Shown one piece after another: positions 17,137 through 26,086 of a stretch of DNA of 64,000 nt; the stretch's first letter is position 1; every line of letters begins with the position of its first letter. Source of the stretch: Bog-950 sp044228435 (GTDB taxonomy: Bacteria; Bacteroidota; Bacteroidia; Chitinophagales; LD1); NCBI GenBank assembly GCA_044228435.1, contig JBGAUW010000001.1:620001-684000 (forward strand), in the 5' to 3' direction. The translations under genes and the position numbers were made by a program. Under the pieces are notes generated by a model. It ran no database searches and was not told the origin of the DNA. It was given only the letters and a program-made list of their open reading frames with translations.

Positions 17137-18678
17137 ATGACAGAAAAAATCCTGATAATAGATTTTGGTTCTCAATACACCCAGTTAATAGCCCGCCGTG
17201 TTCGCGAATGCGAAGTTTACTGCGAAATTGTGCCCTATAACAAAATACCTACCCTTACAGCCGATATAAAAGGTATTATTCTTTCGGGCTCGCCGGCAAG
17301 CGTGCGCGATAAGGACGCCCCAAGGGTGGATATTGAGGCGCTTATAGCGCACCGCCCGGTATTAGGCGTTTGCTACGGGGCACAGCTAATGGCGCAAACC
17401 TTTGGCGGCTCGGTAGAGAAAAGCAACACCCGCGAATATGGCCGGGCGCACCTGCAAATTTCAGATAAAGAAGATATTCTGCTCCAAAATATAACCGACA
17501 ACTGCCAGGTATGGATGAGCCACGGCGATTCTATAAAAAGCATTGGCGATAAATTTGAATTAATTGCCGGCAGCGATAGTATTGATGTAGCGGCATTTCG
17601 CGCTATTAAAAACACTTTTGCAAACCCTGTGTACGCTTTGCAGTTTCACCCGGAAGTTTACCATTCTACCGAGGGGCATAAAATACTCTCTAACTTTTTG
17701 TTCAGTGTTTGCGGCTGCTCGCACAAATGGACTGCCGCCAGCTTTGTAGAAGACACTATTAAAAGCCTGAAGGCTCAAATTGGCGATGAGAAAGTTATTT
17801 TAGGATTAAGCGGTGGGGTAGATTCATCAGTAGCCGCATTGCTGCTTGAAGAAGCGATTGGCGACAACCTGCTTTGTATTTTTGTAGATAACGGCCTATT
17901 GCGCAAAAACGAGTTTGAAGGCGTAATGAGCAAGTATAAAGAGATGGGCTTAAACGTGCAGGGTGTACGCGCCGGCGAACGCTTTTTAAGCGAACTGGCA
18001 GGCGTTACCGACCCCGAGAAAAAGCGTAAGGTGATAGGCCGTGTGTTTATTGAAGTTTTTGAACACGAAGCCCGCAAACACCCTGAAGTTAAGTGGCTGG
18101 CGCAAGGCACTATTTACCCCGATGTAATAGAGAGTGTATCGGTAAAGGGCCCTTCGCAAACTATTAAATCGCACCATAACGTGGGCGGATTACCTGATAT
18201 TTTAAAACTTAAAATAGTTGAACCATTGCGCAGCTTATTTAAGGATGAAGTGCGCAAAGCAGGTAAAGAGTTAGGTCTGGTGCCCGAAATACTTTACCGC
18301 CATCCGTTCCCCGGTCCTGGTTTAGCAGTGCGTATATTAGGCGATATAACCGAAGAGAAAGTGCGCATACTACAAGAGGCCGACCATATTTATATAGAGA
18401 ACCTTAAGAAGTTTAACCTGTACAACGAAGTTTGGCAGGCAGGCGCCATATTAACCCCCATTAAAACGGTGGGCGTAATGGGCGATGAACGCACCTACGA
18501 GCATGTGGTGGCCCTGCGCGCTGTAAATTCTACCGATGGAATGACGGCAGATTGGTCGCGTCTTTCGTATGATTTTTTAGCCAAAACATCTAACGATATC
18601 ATCAACCAGGTTAAGGGCGTTAACCGCGTGGTATACGATATAAGCAGCAAACCACCTGCAACTATCGAGTGGGAATAG
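17137..18678 (+). CDS. guaA: GMP synthase (glutamine-hydrolysing)
   Basis: A 513-residue enzyme of purine synthesis that aminates XMP to GMP with glutamine and ATP. The class I amidotransferase domain (1-190) has nucleophile C79 in GVCYGAQ and the His-Glu pair in LQFHPEVYH; the ATP-pyrophosphatase domain carries the PP-loop LSGGVDSSVA (about 227-236); the C-terminal dimerisation domain ends in the typical RVVYDISSKPPATIEWE. Length and all motifs are normal. It is flanked by a terminator upstream and stands alone or with the following gene, 54 bases away. Confidence 0.98.
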   Translation: MTEKILIIDFGSQYTQLIARRVRECEVYCEIVPYNKIPTLTADIKGIILSGSPASVRDKDAPRVDIEALIAHRPVLGVCYGAQLMAQTFGGSVEKSNTREYGRAHLQISDKEDILLQNITDNCQVWMSHGDSIKSIGDKFELIAGSDSIDVAAFRAIKNTFANPVYALQFHPEVYHSTEGHKILSNFLFSVCGCSHKWTAASFVEDTIKSLKAQIGDEKVILGLSGGVDSSVAALLLEEAIGDNLLCIFVDNGLLRKNEFEGVMSKYKEMGLNVQGVRAGERFLSELAGVTDPEKKRKVIGRVFIEVFEHEARKHPEVKWLAQGTIYPDVIESVSVKGPSQTIKSHHNVGGLPDILKLKIVEPLRSLFKDEVRKAGKELGLVPEILYRHPFPGPGLAVRILGDITEEKVRILQEADHIYIENLKKFNLYNEVWQAGAILTPIKTVGVMGDERTYEHVVALRAVNSTDGMTADWSRLSYDFLAKTSNDIINQVKGVNRVVYDISSKPPATIEWE

Positions 18679-18732
18679 GGCAGATATATCTTGAGCGCAA
18701 GCTGGTTCGATTTTTGTTTTACAAAAAAAACA

Positions 18733-19983
18733 ATGCACAAAAAATCTCATTTCCCGTCAATGGTCAATCGTCAATGGTCAATCGTCCTTGTATTGTCTAT
18801 CGTCTTTTGTCTATCGTCTATTGTCTGCTCCGCCCAAACCGATTCTGTTTATCGTATCGGGCTTATTCTTCCCTTTCAGGCGGCCAACACAGCCGAAAAA
18901 CTAGAAGCTTATTCCAACGCACATGATTTATTTACCGCACAAAAAATAAAGCTGAGCGAAGACGCCTCTATCTCGCTCGATTTTTACCAGGGGATATTAG
19001 AAGCGCTTACCGAATCCAAAGACTCAATAACCATCGCGCTTAGCGTTTACGATAACTGGAACAACGATTCTATTACCGCCGAAATTTTAAAAAAAGACGA
19101 ACTAAAAAAACTGAATGTTATAATAGGAAGCGTATCCACCAGTTCGGCAAAACTGGTGGCTGAATATTGCAGGCAAAACAAAATAGTAAATATTCAGCCT
19201 TTTACACCTTCTAAAAGCCTTACCAGCAATAACCCTTACCACCTGCGCATAGCGCCTACTATTGATGCCCATACCGATGCAATGTTCCTCTCTATAGTTG
19301 ATTCTTTTGCGGGAGGCAACATCATCATCTATTCTAACAATGAAGAAAGGCATCTGGGGGTTGCACGAAGATTCGATTCGCTGTTAAAAGACTACAACAA
19401 AACTGCTATCGAAAAATTTACGGTTTCCTTTTTAAACACGAAAGACATGTTGGTTAACGGCCGCAAAACAACCGCCGCCGAACAGCTAAAACCGGGACGC
19501 AAAAATGTAATCATTATAACTTCCTTCGATGAATCGTTTGTAAACGGCAACCTGCGCGTTTTGCACGAAAGGCTGGATCGCGACTCGACAATTGTAGTAT
19601 ACGGCATGCCAACGTGGCTAAATGGCGATATACTTCGGCTTGATTATGTAAATGATTTTCATACCCGCATAAGTGATGCGTTTAATTCAGATACATTACA
19701 ACCGGCAGCCTACTTTTTTAACCAGGCTTACTCAAAAAAATTTGGTACCGAACCCGGGCGCTATGCCTTTCTTGGTTTCGATGTTATGAATTTTCTGTTT
19801 TATAATCTTAATAACTACGGCACCGGTTTTTTGGATTTTGTATCTACCCAGCATTACAGCGGCGCTGTATATAATTTCGACATAGGCAAAAATATGAGCG
19901 AAAAAACCACCCTCAATTACTATGAAAACCGCGCGGTAAACGTTTTTATGGTAAACAACTACCGGCTTAAAAAGTTAAATTAA
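18733..19983 (+). CDS. Secreted periplasmic-binding-protein-like (type 1 fold) protein
   Basis: A 416-residue protein with a signal peptide ending at about VCSA-QTD. The mature part looks like a Leu/Ile/Val-type periplasmic-binding fold (YRIGLILPF, LNVIIGSVSTSSAKLVAEYCRQNKIVNIQPF split over 138-170, FLGFDVMNFLFYNL), as found in Bacteroidota LysM-associated proteins, but no LysM is present. ATG 18733 is chosen over TTG 18691; ATG 18760 is also possible. The signal-peptide codons consist of a short tandem repeat (see 18756-18826). Ligand unknown. Confidence 0.75.
   Translation: MHKKSHFPSMVNRQWSIVLVLSIVFCLSSIVCSAQTDSVYRIGLILPFQAANTAEKLEAYSNAHDLFTAQKIKLSEDASISLDFYQGILEALTESKDSITIALSVYDNWNNDSITAEILKKDELKKLNVIIGSVSTSSAKLVAEYCRQNKIVNIQPFTPSKSLTSNNPYHLRIAPTIDAHTDAMFLSIVDSFAGGNIIIYSNNEERHLGVARRFDSLLKDYNKTAIEKFTVSFLNTKDMLVNGRKTTAAEQLKPGRKNVIIITSFDESFVNGNLRVLHERLDRDSTIVVYGMPTWLNGDILRLDYVNDFHTRISDAFNSDTLQPAAYFFNQAYSKKFGTEPGRYAFLGFDVMNFLFYNLNNYGTGFLDFVSTQHYSGAVYNFDIGKNMSEKTTLNYYENRAVNVFMVNNYRLKKLN
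18756..18826 (+). repeat. Short tandem repeats (GTCAATGGTCAATC / GTCTATCGTC type) within a signal-peptide coding region
   Basis: GTCAATG, GTCAATC, GTCAATG and GTCAATC are followed by GTCTATC, GTCTTTT, GTCTATC and GTCTATT: about 7-base units over 71 bases. Translated, they give the hydrophobic core of the signal peptide (repeated SIV). It looks like an intergenic low-complexity repeat absorbed into a coding region. Confidence 0.7.
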
Positions 19984-20075
19984 CGGTGGTTACAGCATAG
20001 TCTTATACAGCTATAAGCACCATCCCTTTTCTTACGCTCTAATAGGCTATTTTCGCTTTCCTTTAAATCAATTGA

Positions 20076-22454
20076 ATGAATAAACTTTTTAGCACAGCGC
20101 TTCTTGTTTGCAGTCTTTTATCTTGCGTAGCACAAAAAAATATAACCCTGCTGGGCCATTTACCTTACGGCAATGTAAGTTGTAGTAACCTAACTGGTTA
20201 CGCAGATTCTTTAGGCCGTGAGTATGCATTGGTGGGTACAGAACAAGGGTTATCAATTGTTGCAATAGATACACCCACCAACCCCAGAGAGTTGTTTTTG
20301 GTGCCTGGAGCCACTGGTAATAGTGCATTGTGGCGCGAAGTTAGGGAATACAAAGGCTATGCCTATGTAACCACCGAAGAATCGAGCGGCCTGGTAATTG
20401 TAAACCTTAATTACCTGCCCGATAGCATAAAATACCACACCGTTAGGCCAGATAATATGCGCACCTCGCATACTATTTTTATTGACAGTAATGGTATAGC
20501 ATACGTTAATGGCACCGACAAAGGATTATTGTTTTTAGACCTGAATACCAACCCCTACAACCCCACTTTGTTGGGCAAATACACCAATAACTACGTGCAC
20601 GATTGCTTTGTGCGCCACGATACCATGTGGGCCGCTTGTATAGAAGATGGCTTTATGCAGGTGATAGATGTGAGCAACAAAACTACCACAAACAACCCTG
20701 CCAACCTGCTGGCACAGTGGAACACGCCACTCAATTTTTCACACAATGCATGGCTTAGCGATGATAGCCGCTACCTGTTTACCACCGACGAAAAACCAAA
20801 CAGCACACTTACCTGCTACGATGTTAGCGACCTTAGCAACGTTACCGAAACCGATAAAACACAGGTAGACCCCGGCACCAATACTATTATACACAATACC
20901 TATTTTCTAAACAATTTCTGCCCTACTTCTTACTACACCTATGGGGTAGCCATATTTGATGTAAACAGAAAAAACAACCTCGTTGAGGTAGGCAACTTCG
21001 ACACCTCACCTAACTTTAGCGGCGATGGTTTCGACGGGCAATGGGGAGTATGGCCATATTTGCCATCGGGCAACTTAATCTGCTCGGATATTGAAACGGG
21101 CTTATGGATTTTAAAGCCCGAATATAAACGGGCTGCTTATTTAGAAGGTGCTGTATATGATTCTATTTGCCAAACGGCCCTAAACGGAGTAAAAATTGAA
21201 ATACTGAACAATACGGTAGTGGACAACACTAACTACCTGGGGCAATACGCTACCGGCACACCCGATTCGGGCACTTATACTATCCGTTTTACCAAAGCAG
21301 GCTACCAAACGGTTGATGTACCCAACGTACATTTGGTTAATGGCGTGGTAACTAATCTAAATGTCAGTTTATTTCCGGTTTCTACAGCGCGCCTGGTTAT
21401 TAAAACTACCGATGATAACGGCGTATCTTTACCCAACGTACCCGTTTTAATTAAAGACCAAAGCGGCACCACCTACCAGCAGCTAAATACAGATAATAAC
21501 GGCTACTACAGTTATTGCGATTTTGTGCAGGGTAATTATAATTTTTACGCCGGCAAATGGGGCCGGCTTACTACGCTTGTTACCCAAAATATCAATACCA
21601 GTGCCGATACTGTAACATTGCAACTGGCCAAGGGCTACTACGATGATTTTGTTTTAAATTTCGGGTGGACCACAAATTCAACAGCTACCAAAGGTAGTTG
21701 GGTGAAAGGCGAACCCGATGGCACCGATTATAATGGAAGCCCGTGTAACCCCGGTAATGATATTAACGGCGATTATGGTACCGAATGCTACGTTACAGGC
21801 AACGGCGGGGGCAATGCCGGCGACGATGATTTAGATAACGGCTACAGCAGACTTGTTTCGCCTGTATTTGATTTAACAGGATATACCGATGCTTACGTAA
21901 GCTACTATCGTTGGTTTTTTAACGATGGCGGCGCGGGCTCCGCTCCTAACGATTCGCTAAAAATTTATTTAAGTAATGGGCAGGATACCGTATTGGTGGA
22001 TATGTTAAACGCCGATTCAGTACAAGGCCAATGGCGCTTTAAAAACATACGGGTACAAAACTTTGTAACCCCTACTGCCACCATGCAATTGATTGCCCGT
22101 GCCGAAGATACCAACCAGGGCCATTTGGTAGAGGCCGCATTTGATGTGTTTAAAGTTGTAGATTCCTCAGCCAACGTTACGGCAATTGGCACACAACCCG
22201 GCTACGGGGCTGGCATACTGGTTTTCCCTAATCCATTTACCACCCAAATAAATGTTAGCCTTAAAAATATGGCCCCACAAGGCTGTAGTGTTCAAATTAC
22301 CAATAGTGTAGGGCAAACTGTACTAACGCATGCCCTTGCATCGGCAAACGAAATAATCGAAACCAATGGAAAGTTAGCCGCAGGAGTATACTATGCAAAA
22401 GTGACAGGCCTTGGTGGATTTACCAAAACATTCAAACTTATTTGCTGCCAATAA
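20076..22454 (+). CDS. Secreted choice-of-anchor-B (LVIVD) protein with carboxypeptidase-regulatory domains and T9SS sorting domain
   Basis: A 792-residue exported protein. Signal peptide MNKLFSTALLVCSLLSCVA; LVIVD/choice-of-anchor-B propeller at about 20-360 (ESSGLVIVNLNYLPDSI, DGFMQVIDVSNK, PYLPSGNLICSDIETGLWIL); two carboxypeptidase-regulatory-like sandwiches at about 362-440 and 445-515; a jelly-roll-like segment with conserved GDDDLDNGYSRLVSPVFDL (about 580-600); and a T9SS domain starting at VFPNPFTTQINV (about 715-792). It should be surface-exposed. Substrate and role are unknown. It stands alone between a 92-base leader and the small ORF at 22547. Confidence 0.9.
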   Translation: MNKLFSTALLVCSLLSCVAQKNITLLGHLPYGNVSCSNLTGYADSLGREYALVGTEQGLSIVAIDTPTNPRELFLVPGATGNSALWREVREYKGYAYVTTEESSGLVIVNLNYLPDSIKYHTVRPDNMRTSHTIFIDSNGIAYVNGTDKGLLFLDLNTNPYNPTLLGKYTNNYVHDCFVRHDTMWAACIEDGFMQVIDVSNKTTTNNPANLLAQWNTPLNFSHNAWLSDDSRYLFTTDEKPNSTLTCYDVSDLSNVTETDKTQVDPGTNTIIHNTYFLNNFCPTSYYTYGVAIFDVNRKNNLVEVGNFDTSPNFSGDGFDGQWGVWPYLPSGNLICSDIETGLWILKPEYKRAAYLEGAVYDSICQTALNGVKIEILNNTVVDNTNYLGQYATGTPDSGTYTIRFTKAGYQTVDVPNVHLVNGVVTNLNVSLFPVSTARLVIKTTDDNGVSLPNVPVLIKDQSGTTYQQLNTDNNGYYSYCDFVQGNYNFYAGKWGRLTTLVTQNINTSADTVTLQLAKGYYDDFVLNFGWTTNSTATKGSWVKGEPDGTDYNGSPCNPGNDINGDYGTECYVTGNGGGNAGDDDLDNGYSRLVSPVFDLTGYTDAYVSYYRWFFNDGGAGSAPNDSLKIYLSNGQDTVLVDMLNADSVQGQWRFKNIRVQNFVTPTATMQLIARAEDTNQGHLVEAAFDVFKVVDSSANVTAIGTQPGYGAGILVFPNPFTTQINVSLKNMAPQGCSVQITNSVGQTVLTHALASANEIIETNGKLAAGVYYAKVTGLGGFTKTFKLICCQ

Positions 22455-22546
22455 CCAACTCTTGTTATTCGTCATATTACCTAATTTTTAATTAGAATGA
22501 ACGAAACACAATTTCTATTTTCACCTGTAATATAACTGGAAACGAA

Positions 22547-22915
22547 TTGTACTGCAGGTTAAAAAAATCGATAGTAAAGGTATTTACGCTGCTACTCGTG
22601 TATTCACTACACCTGCTGTTTTTACAGGTATTAATGATTGCACCCGATGAAAGTTTTCAAAATTATTTTTCTAAAAACCAGGAGCGGCACAACCCGCATC
22701 CCGCAGCCGCGCACTATTATCAGGTACATAAACACGATAACAAAGATGCGGCCCAACAAATAAACTTGCTGCCAATCAGTTCTGATTGCTCTCTTTTTGT
22801 CTATAATTCTCTTGCTCGTTATACATCAACCCATAGAGTTGCGCCTGAAATTTGCAACCGCCTGGTTACCCCTCCTTCCGAAAGGTACCTTACCTGCGGC
22901 ATTTTGCTTATTTAA
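22547..22915 (+). CDS. Small histidine-containing exported or anchored protein
   Basis: A 122-residue frame with a TTG start. One hydrophobic segment (about 10-32, VFTLLLVYSLHLLFLQVLMI) is followed by a His-rich stretch (RHNPHPAAAHYYQVHKHDNK, 47-66) that could bind metal. No ATG start exists and no family is recognised; coding potential is supported by length and by a composition like its neighbours rather than by homology. It may be translated with the zinc-ribbon gene downstream. Confidence 0.5.
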   Translation: MYCRLKKSIVKVFTLLLVYSLHLLFLQVLMIAPDESFQNYFSKNQERHNPHPAAAHYYQVHKHDNKDAAQQINLLPISSDCSLFVYNSLARYTSTHRVAPEICNRLVTPPSERYLTCGILLI

Positions 22916-22952
22916 AGGCATGCGCCAAATAAGCGATAACAATTCGCAAAAA

Positions 22953-22981
22953 CATGCAAGATGCCGCTTGGCTTTTGCATG
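22953..22981 (+). terminator. Hairpin, possible terminator
   Basis: CATGCAAGATGCC pairs with GGCTTTTGCATG with one bulge and a GCTT loop. The following tract (CTTTATTG) is only weakly T-rich, so function as a terminator is uncertain. Confidence 0.35.
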
Positions 22982-23012
22982 CTTTATTGAATAATTATAA
23001 CAGAGGTAAAGT

Positions 23013-23216
23013 ATGAATAGCAAAGTTTACAAAGAACAGGATAAAGGATTACTCGATTTTTTTTGCCCCGTTTGCGGCTGTAATAAATTCACACGCACAC
23101 ACCGTAATATTTTCGAAAAAACAGTTTACTGCCTCTCGTTTGGCAACAAGGCTAATAAAAAGTTTGAATGCAATAACTGCGAATGGACAGTACTTCTGGG
23201 TAAGGGCAAACGCTAA
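23013..23216 (+). CDS. Small zinc-ribbon protein
   Basis: A 67-residue protein with two Cys pairs, CPVC (18-21, followed by GC) and CNNC (53-56), spaced as in a zinc ribbon. The ATG is in frame with good coding character. It has no membrane segment and ends in a basic tail (GKGKR). Function unknown; it converges on the T9SS gene at 23221, with 4 bases between the stops. Confidence 0.65.
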   Translation: MNSKVYKEQDKGLLDFFCPVCGCNKFTRTHRNIFEKTVYCLSFGNKANKKFECNNCEWTVLLGKGKR

Positions 23217-23220
23217 ACAG

Positions 23221-26001
23221 CTATCGTTTTATTAGCCTTTTTACAACTGTTTTACCATTGCAATTTATACGTGCTAGGTATGTTCCGGCGGCACAAACAT
23301 TATTATCTGTTCCGCGACCGTTCCATACAAGCGAAGCGCCGCCGCGGGCATTTAATTTGGCCAGTAGCCTGCCGTTTACATCCACAATTTCAGCGCTTAG
23401 CTCGCCGGCATTTCCATTCGCCATGCTTATAGTAACTGTGCTGCTAAAAGGATTGGGATAGCAGTTTACCGCTAATTCATCTTTAACCGTTTCGTTTATA
23501 GCGTTAGGGTATATTTTGTTGCTATACATACCATTGCCATGGGTAGCAACCACCAGTGTATTATCAAAGGTGCGCGAGGTAATCATGTTAATAGACACAT
23601 TGCCAATAGTATTCGCTCCTTCCTGTGTCCATACGGTACTGGTTCCGTTTAAAGCATCGGCCGAATAAAGGCCGGTACTGGTGCCCACATAATATTTTAG
23701 CGTAGTGCCATCGTTGTAAATGTGTCCCCACGCTACCGAAGGCCCGTTACCCGAACCATCAGCATTTTGCTCAAGGTTGCCGCTTACGTCGGTCCAGTTA
23801 GCGCCACCATCGGTTGTGTAAAAAATACTTTTTACACCATAATTGCTAAAAGTAACTAGTACGTTATTGGCATTTAATCTATCAACTTCTATACAACTTA
23901 CATAAGCCCCCGATGGGAAACCAGGGTTGCTTAGCAATACTTTACTGGTATTATTTTTCCGGCAGCTATCTAATTTATAAACCAACCCGCTGCTGGTGCC
24001 AAAATAAAGCAGGTTAGGGTTAGCCTCGCTTATATCCAGTGCCGAAATTTGAGGCGATAAAGCAATACTACCTACCGAGGTGCCATTTAATTTTGTCCAC
24101 CCCTGCGATATTAGCCCATATTCTTCGCCATTCATAGCAATAGCATTTAGCGAATCGTTGCGCCATATATTGCGGCCGGCACAAAGATACATACGGTTAT
24201 CATCTACAGGGTCCATCATAAGCGGCGTAATAAATAAATATGCCGAACCGCCTACGGGGCTGATGTTTCTAAAATTATTCACTACTCCATTATCGCTTAC
24301 ATCCAGTTTAAAAACCCGCCCCTCTTGTATACTCATGTAATAGTTGGTGCGGTTGCGCGCAATGGCACAAAAGCCCCCATCGCCTTTAAATACCTTGGGC
24401 CACTCCTGGTTGTAATTAGTTGTGTTGGTGAAATAGGTGCCGTTATCCTGCAAACCGCCAATTATCATTTCGCTGTTGGTGTTGCCGGGTTCAATAGCAC
24501 AGGTGTAAAACTGCCCCGTGTTATAACCGTTATTAATCCAGCTCCAAACCGTTTGCCCGGCGGTAATGTTTTGGGTTTTCATTACGCCACCATCGGTGCC
24601 CGAGTAGGCCACATCGGGGTTAGATGGCATAAAAATAAGTTTATGCTGATCGGGGTGGTGGCCCGGGTACACGTAGTTCGAAATTACCGCCGTATCGCAT
24701 TGGTAACCGCCTATCCATTCATAGGCAGTAGTGCTAAAGCCGGTATACGACCGGTATATGTTTGTTCCACCTAAAAACACAAGGTTAGTGTCGGTTGGAA
24801 AAACCGCTATAAACATATCATACGAACTTTGCGAATTGTACTTTCTAAAATCAAAGTTGTAGTAGCCCGTGCAATGGTCGTTGGGTATGTTAGCCGTGCG
24901 ATTACTCCATCTGCCTCCGCTCCCGCTTCCATCGCCCGATAAATAATTATACTTCCACAGGTTATGCCCCGTAGCGCCATTGCCCGGTGTTTGCGCCACA
25001 AAATATACCTGCGTTTCGTCGCTGGGGGCAATGCCTATTTCTATGCGGGCATACGTGGTAGGAAAACCGGTAGGTGTAATATTTTTCCAGGTAACGCCAT
25101 CCTCGCTTCGCCAAATGCCCTTCGATGGGGTTTCGCTGCTGATGGTTGCGTAAAGCACCCCGTTAGCCGTAATTGCAATATCGCTGTAAGCCGAAATGGA
25201 TGCATTAGCCGTATCCAGGCCAAGCACCGGTACCCAATTCGTTCCGCCATCTATACTACGCCAAACACCATTTACCACGGCGGCATATACTTCCTCTTGC
25301 TGTGTATTACTTGCATCGGTCACCAAATCCCACACAAAATCAAAATCGCGCTTTTGGTAAAGCGTAGCAGGCGATGAAGACGTGGTAGATGCTAACTGAG
25401 CCCAGCTTAAGCCACCATCGGTAGATTTAAAAATACCATCGCCGCTAAATTGCGAGCTAAAACCTGCTGCGTTTACTATGCCGTAATGCTCACCGGTACC
25501 ATAGTACCAAACATTAGTATGGCCTGCCCGCTTATCCTGTACTACACAGGTGGTTGAATGTATTTGCTGCGGCTGGGTACATTTTGTAAAGTGCGCTCCG
25601 GCATCGGTGCTGCGCCACATACCACCGCTTACCTGCCCGGCCATTACAATATTTTCATCTGTAATATCTAATGCCAGTGCGCGTGTTCGTCCGCCCAAAT
25701 TTATAGGCCCGCGGTTTTCCCATTGCAGGCTGCGCTGTGCATTGTTACGCGGCAAAGTAGCCGCAAAGGCCAGTTCCTTCTTTCGTATATCCTGCGGTAT
25801 TACCCCTGTAGCAGGATTGCGAAGCCGCATAAATTCATAGGCATCGGCTCCGTTCTCATCATCAAAACCTCCGTTTTCATACAAGCCGGGCTGTTGCTTA
25901 AGGGTTGTATTAGTTGGCTGTTGTTTATTACCGTTTATAAAAAGCAGCACCACAAGTGCGCTAAAGCTTAAAGAAACCAATGGGGCAAATGATATTTTCA
26001 T
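23221..26001 (-). CDS. Secreted T9SS beta-propeller (sortilin/BNR-like) protein
   Basis: A 926-residue exported protein. Residues 1-24 form a signal peptide or anchor; blades with WRSTDAG, FKSTDGG, WRSIDGG, WRSEDGV and YTTDGG motifs span about 100-820; a T9SS sorting domain begins at NCYPNPFSSTV (about 843) with GTYLARINCNGKTVVKRLIKR at the end. Shared features with the protein at 1-2703 (segment ...LQWENRGPINLGGRTRA) mark it as a paralogue. It could act as an adhesin or hydrolase; no catalytic residues can be assigned. Confidence 0.92.
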   Translation of the reverse strand: MKISFAPLVSLSFSALVVLLFINGNKQQPTNTTLKQQPGLYENGGFDDENGADAYEFMRLRNPATGVIPQDIRKKELAFAATLPRNNAQRSLQWENRGPINLGGRTRALALDITDENIVMAGQVSGGMWRSTDAGAHFTKCTQPQQIHSTTCVVQDKRAGHTNVWYYGTGEHYGIVNAAGFSSQFSGDGIFKSTDGGLSWAQLASTTSSSPATLYQKRDFDFVWDLVTDASNTQQEEVYAAVVNGVWRSIDGGTNWVPVLGLDTANASISAYSDIAITANGVLYATISSETPSKGIWRSEDGVTWKNITPTGFPTTYARIEIGIAPSDETQVYFVAQTPGNGATGHNLWKYNYLSGDGSGSGGRWSNRTANIPNDHCTGYYNFDFRKYNSQSSYDMFIAVFPTDTNLVFLGGTNIYRSYTGFSTTAYEWIGGYQCDTAVISNYVYPGHHPDQHKLIFMPSNPDVAYSGTDGGVMKTQNITAGQTVWSWINNGYNTGQFYTCAIEPGNTNSEMIIGGLQDNGTYFTNTTNYNQEWPKVFKGDGGFCAIARNRTNYYMSIQEGRVFKLDVSDNGVVNNFRNISPVGGSAYLFITPLMMDPVDDNRMYLCAGRNIWRNDSLNAIAMNGEEYGLISQGWTKLNGTSVGSIALSPQISALDISEANPNLLYFGTSSGLVYKLDSCRKNNTSKVLLSNPGFPSGAYVSCIEVDRLNANNVLVTFSNYGVKSIFYTTDGGANWTDVSGNLEQNADGSGNGPSVAWGHIYNDGTTLKYYVGTSTGLYSADALNGTSTVWTQEGANTIGNVSINMITSRTFDNTLVVATHGNGMYSNKIYPNAINETVKDELAVNCYPNPFSSTVTISMANGNAGELSAEIVDVNGRLLAKLNARGGASLVWNGRGTDNNVCAAGTYLARINCNGKTVVKRLIKR

Positions 26002-26008
26002 ATACCTC

Positions 26009-26016
26009 CAAAAATA
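26009..26016 (-). promoter_or_regulatory. Candidate -7 element TATTTTTG for the propeller gene
   Basis: Reverse-strand TATTTTTG fits TAnnTTTG and is directly followed by GAGG 5-7 bases before the ATG at 26001, an unusual Shine-Dalgarno-like site for this phylum. If the -7 call is right the transcript would be almost leaderless, so promoter and RBS readings partly exclude each other. Confidence 0.25.
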
Positions 26017-26086
26017 AGTTTTATAGCCGTTTGGTTATAAAAAAAACGACCAGCTATACGCTTATACTGAAAATAACTTAATTGCC

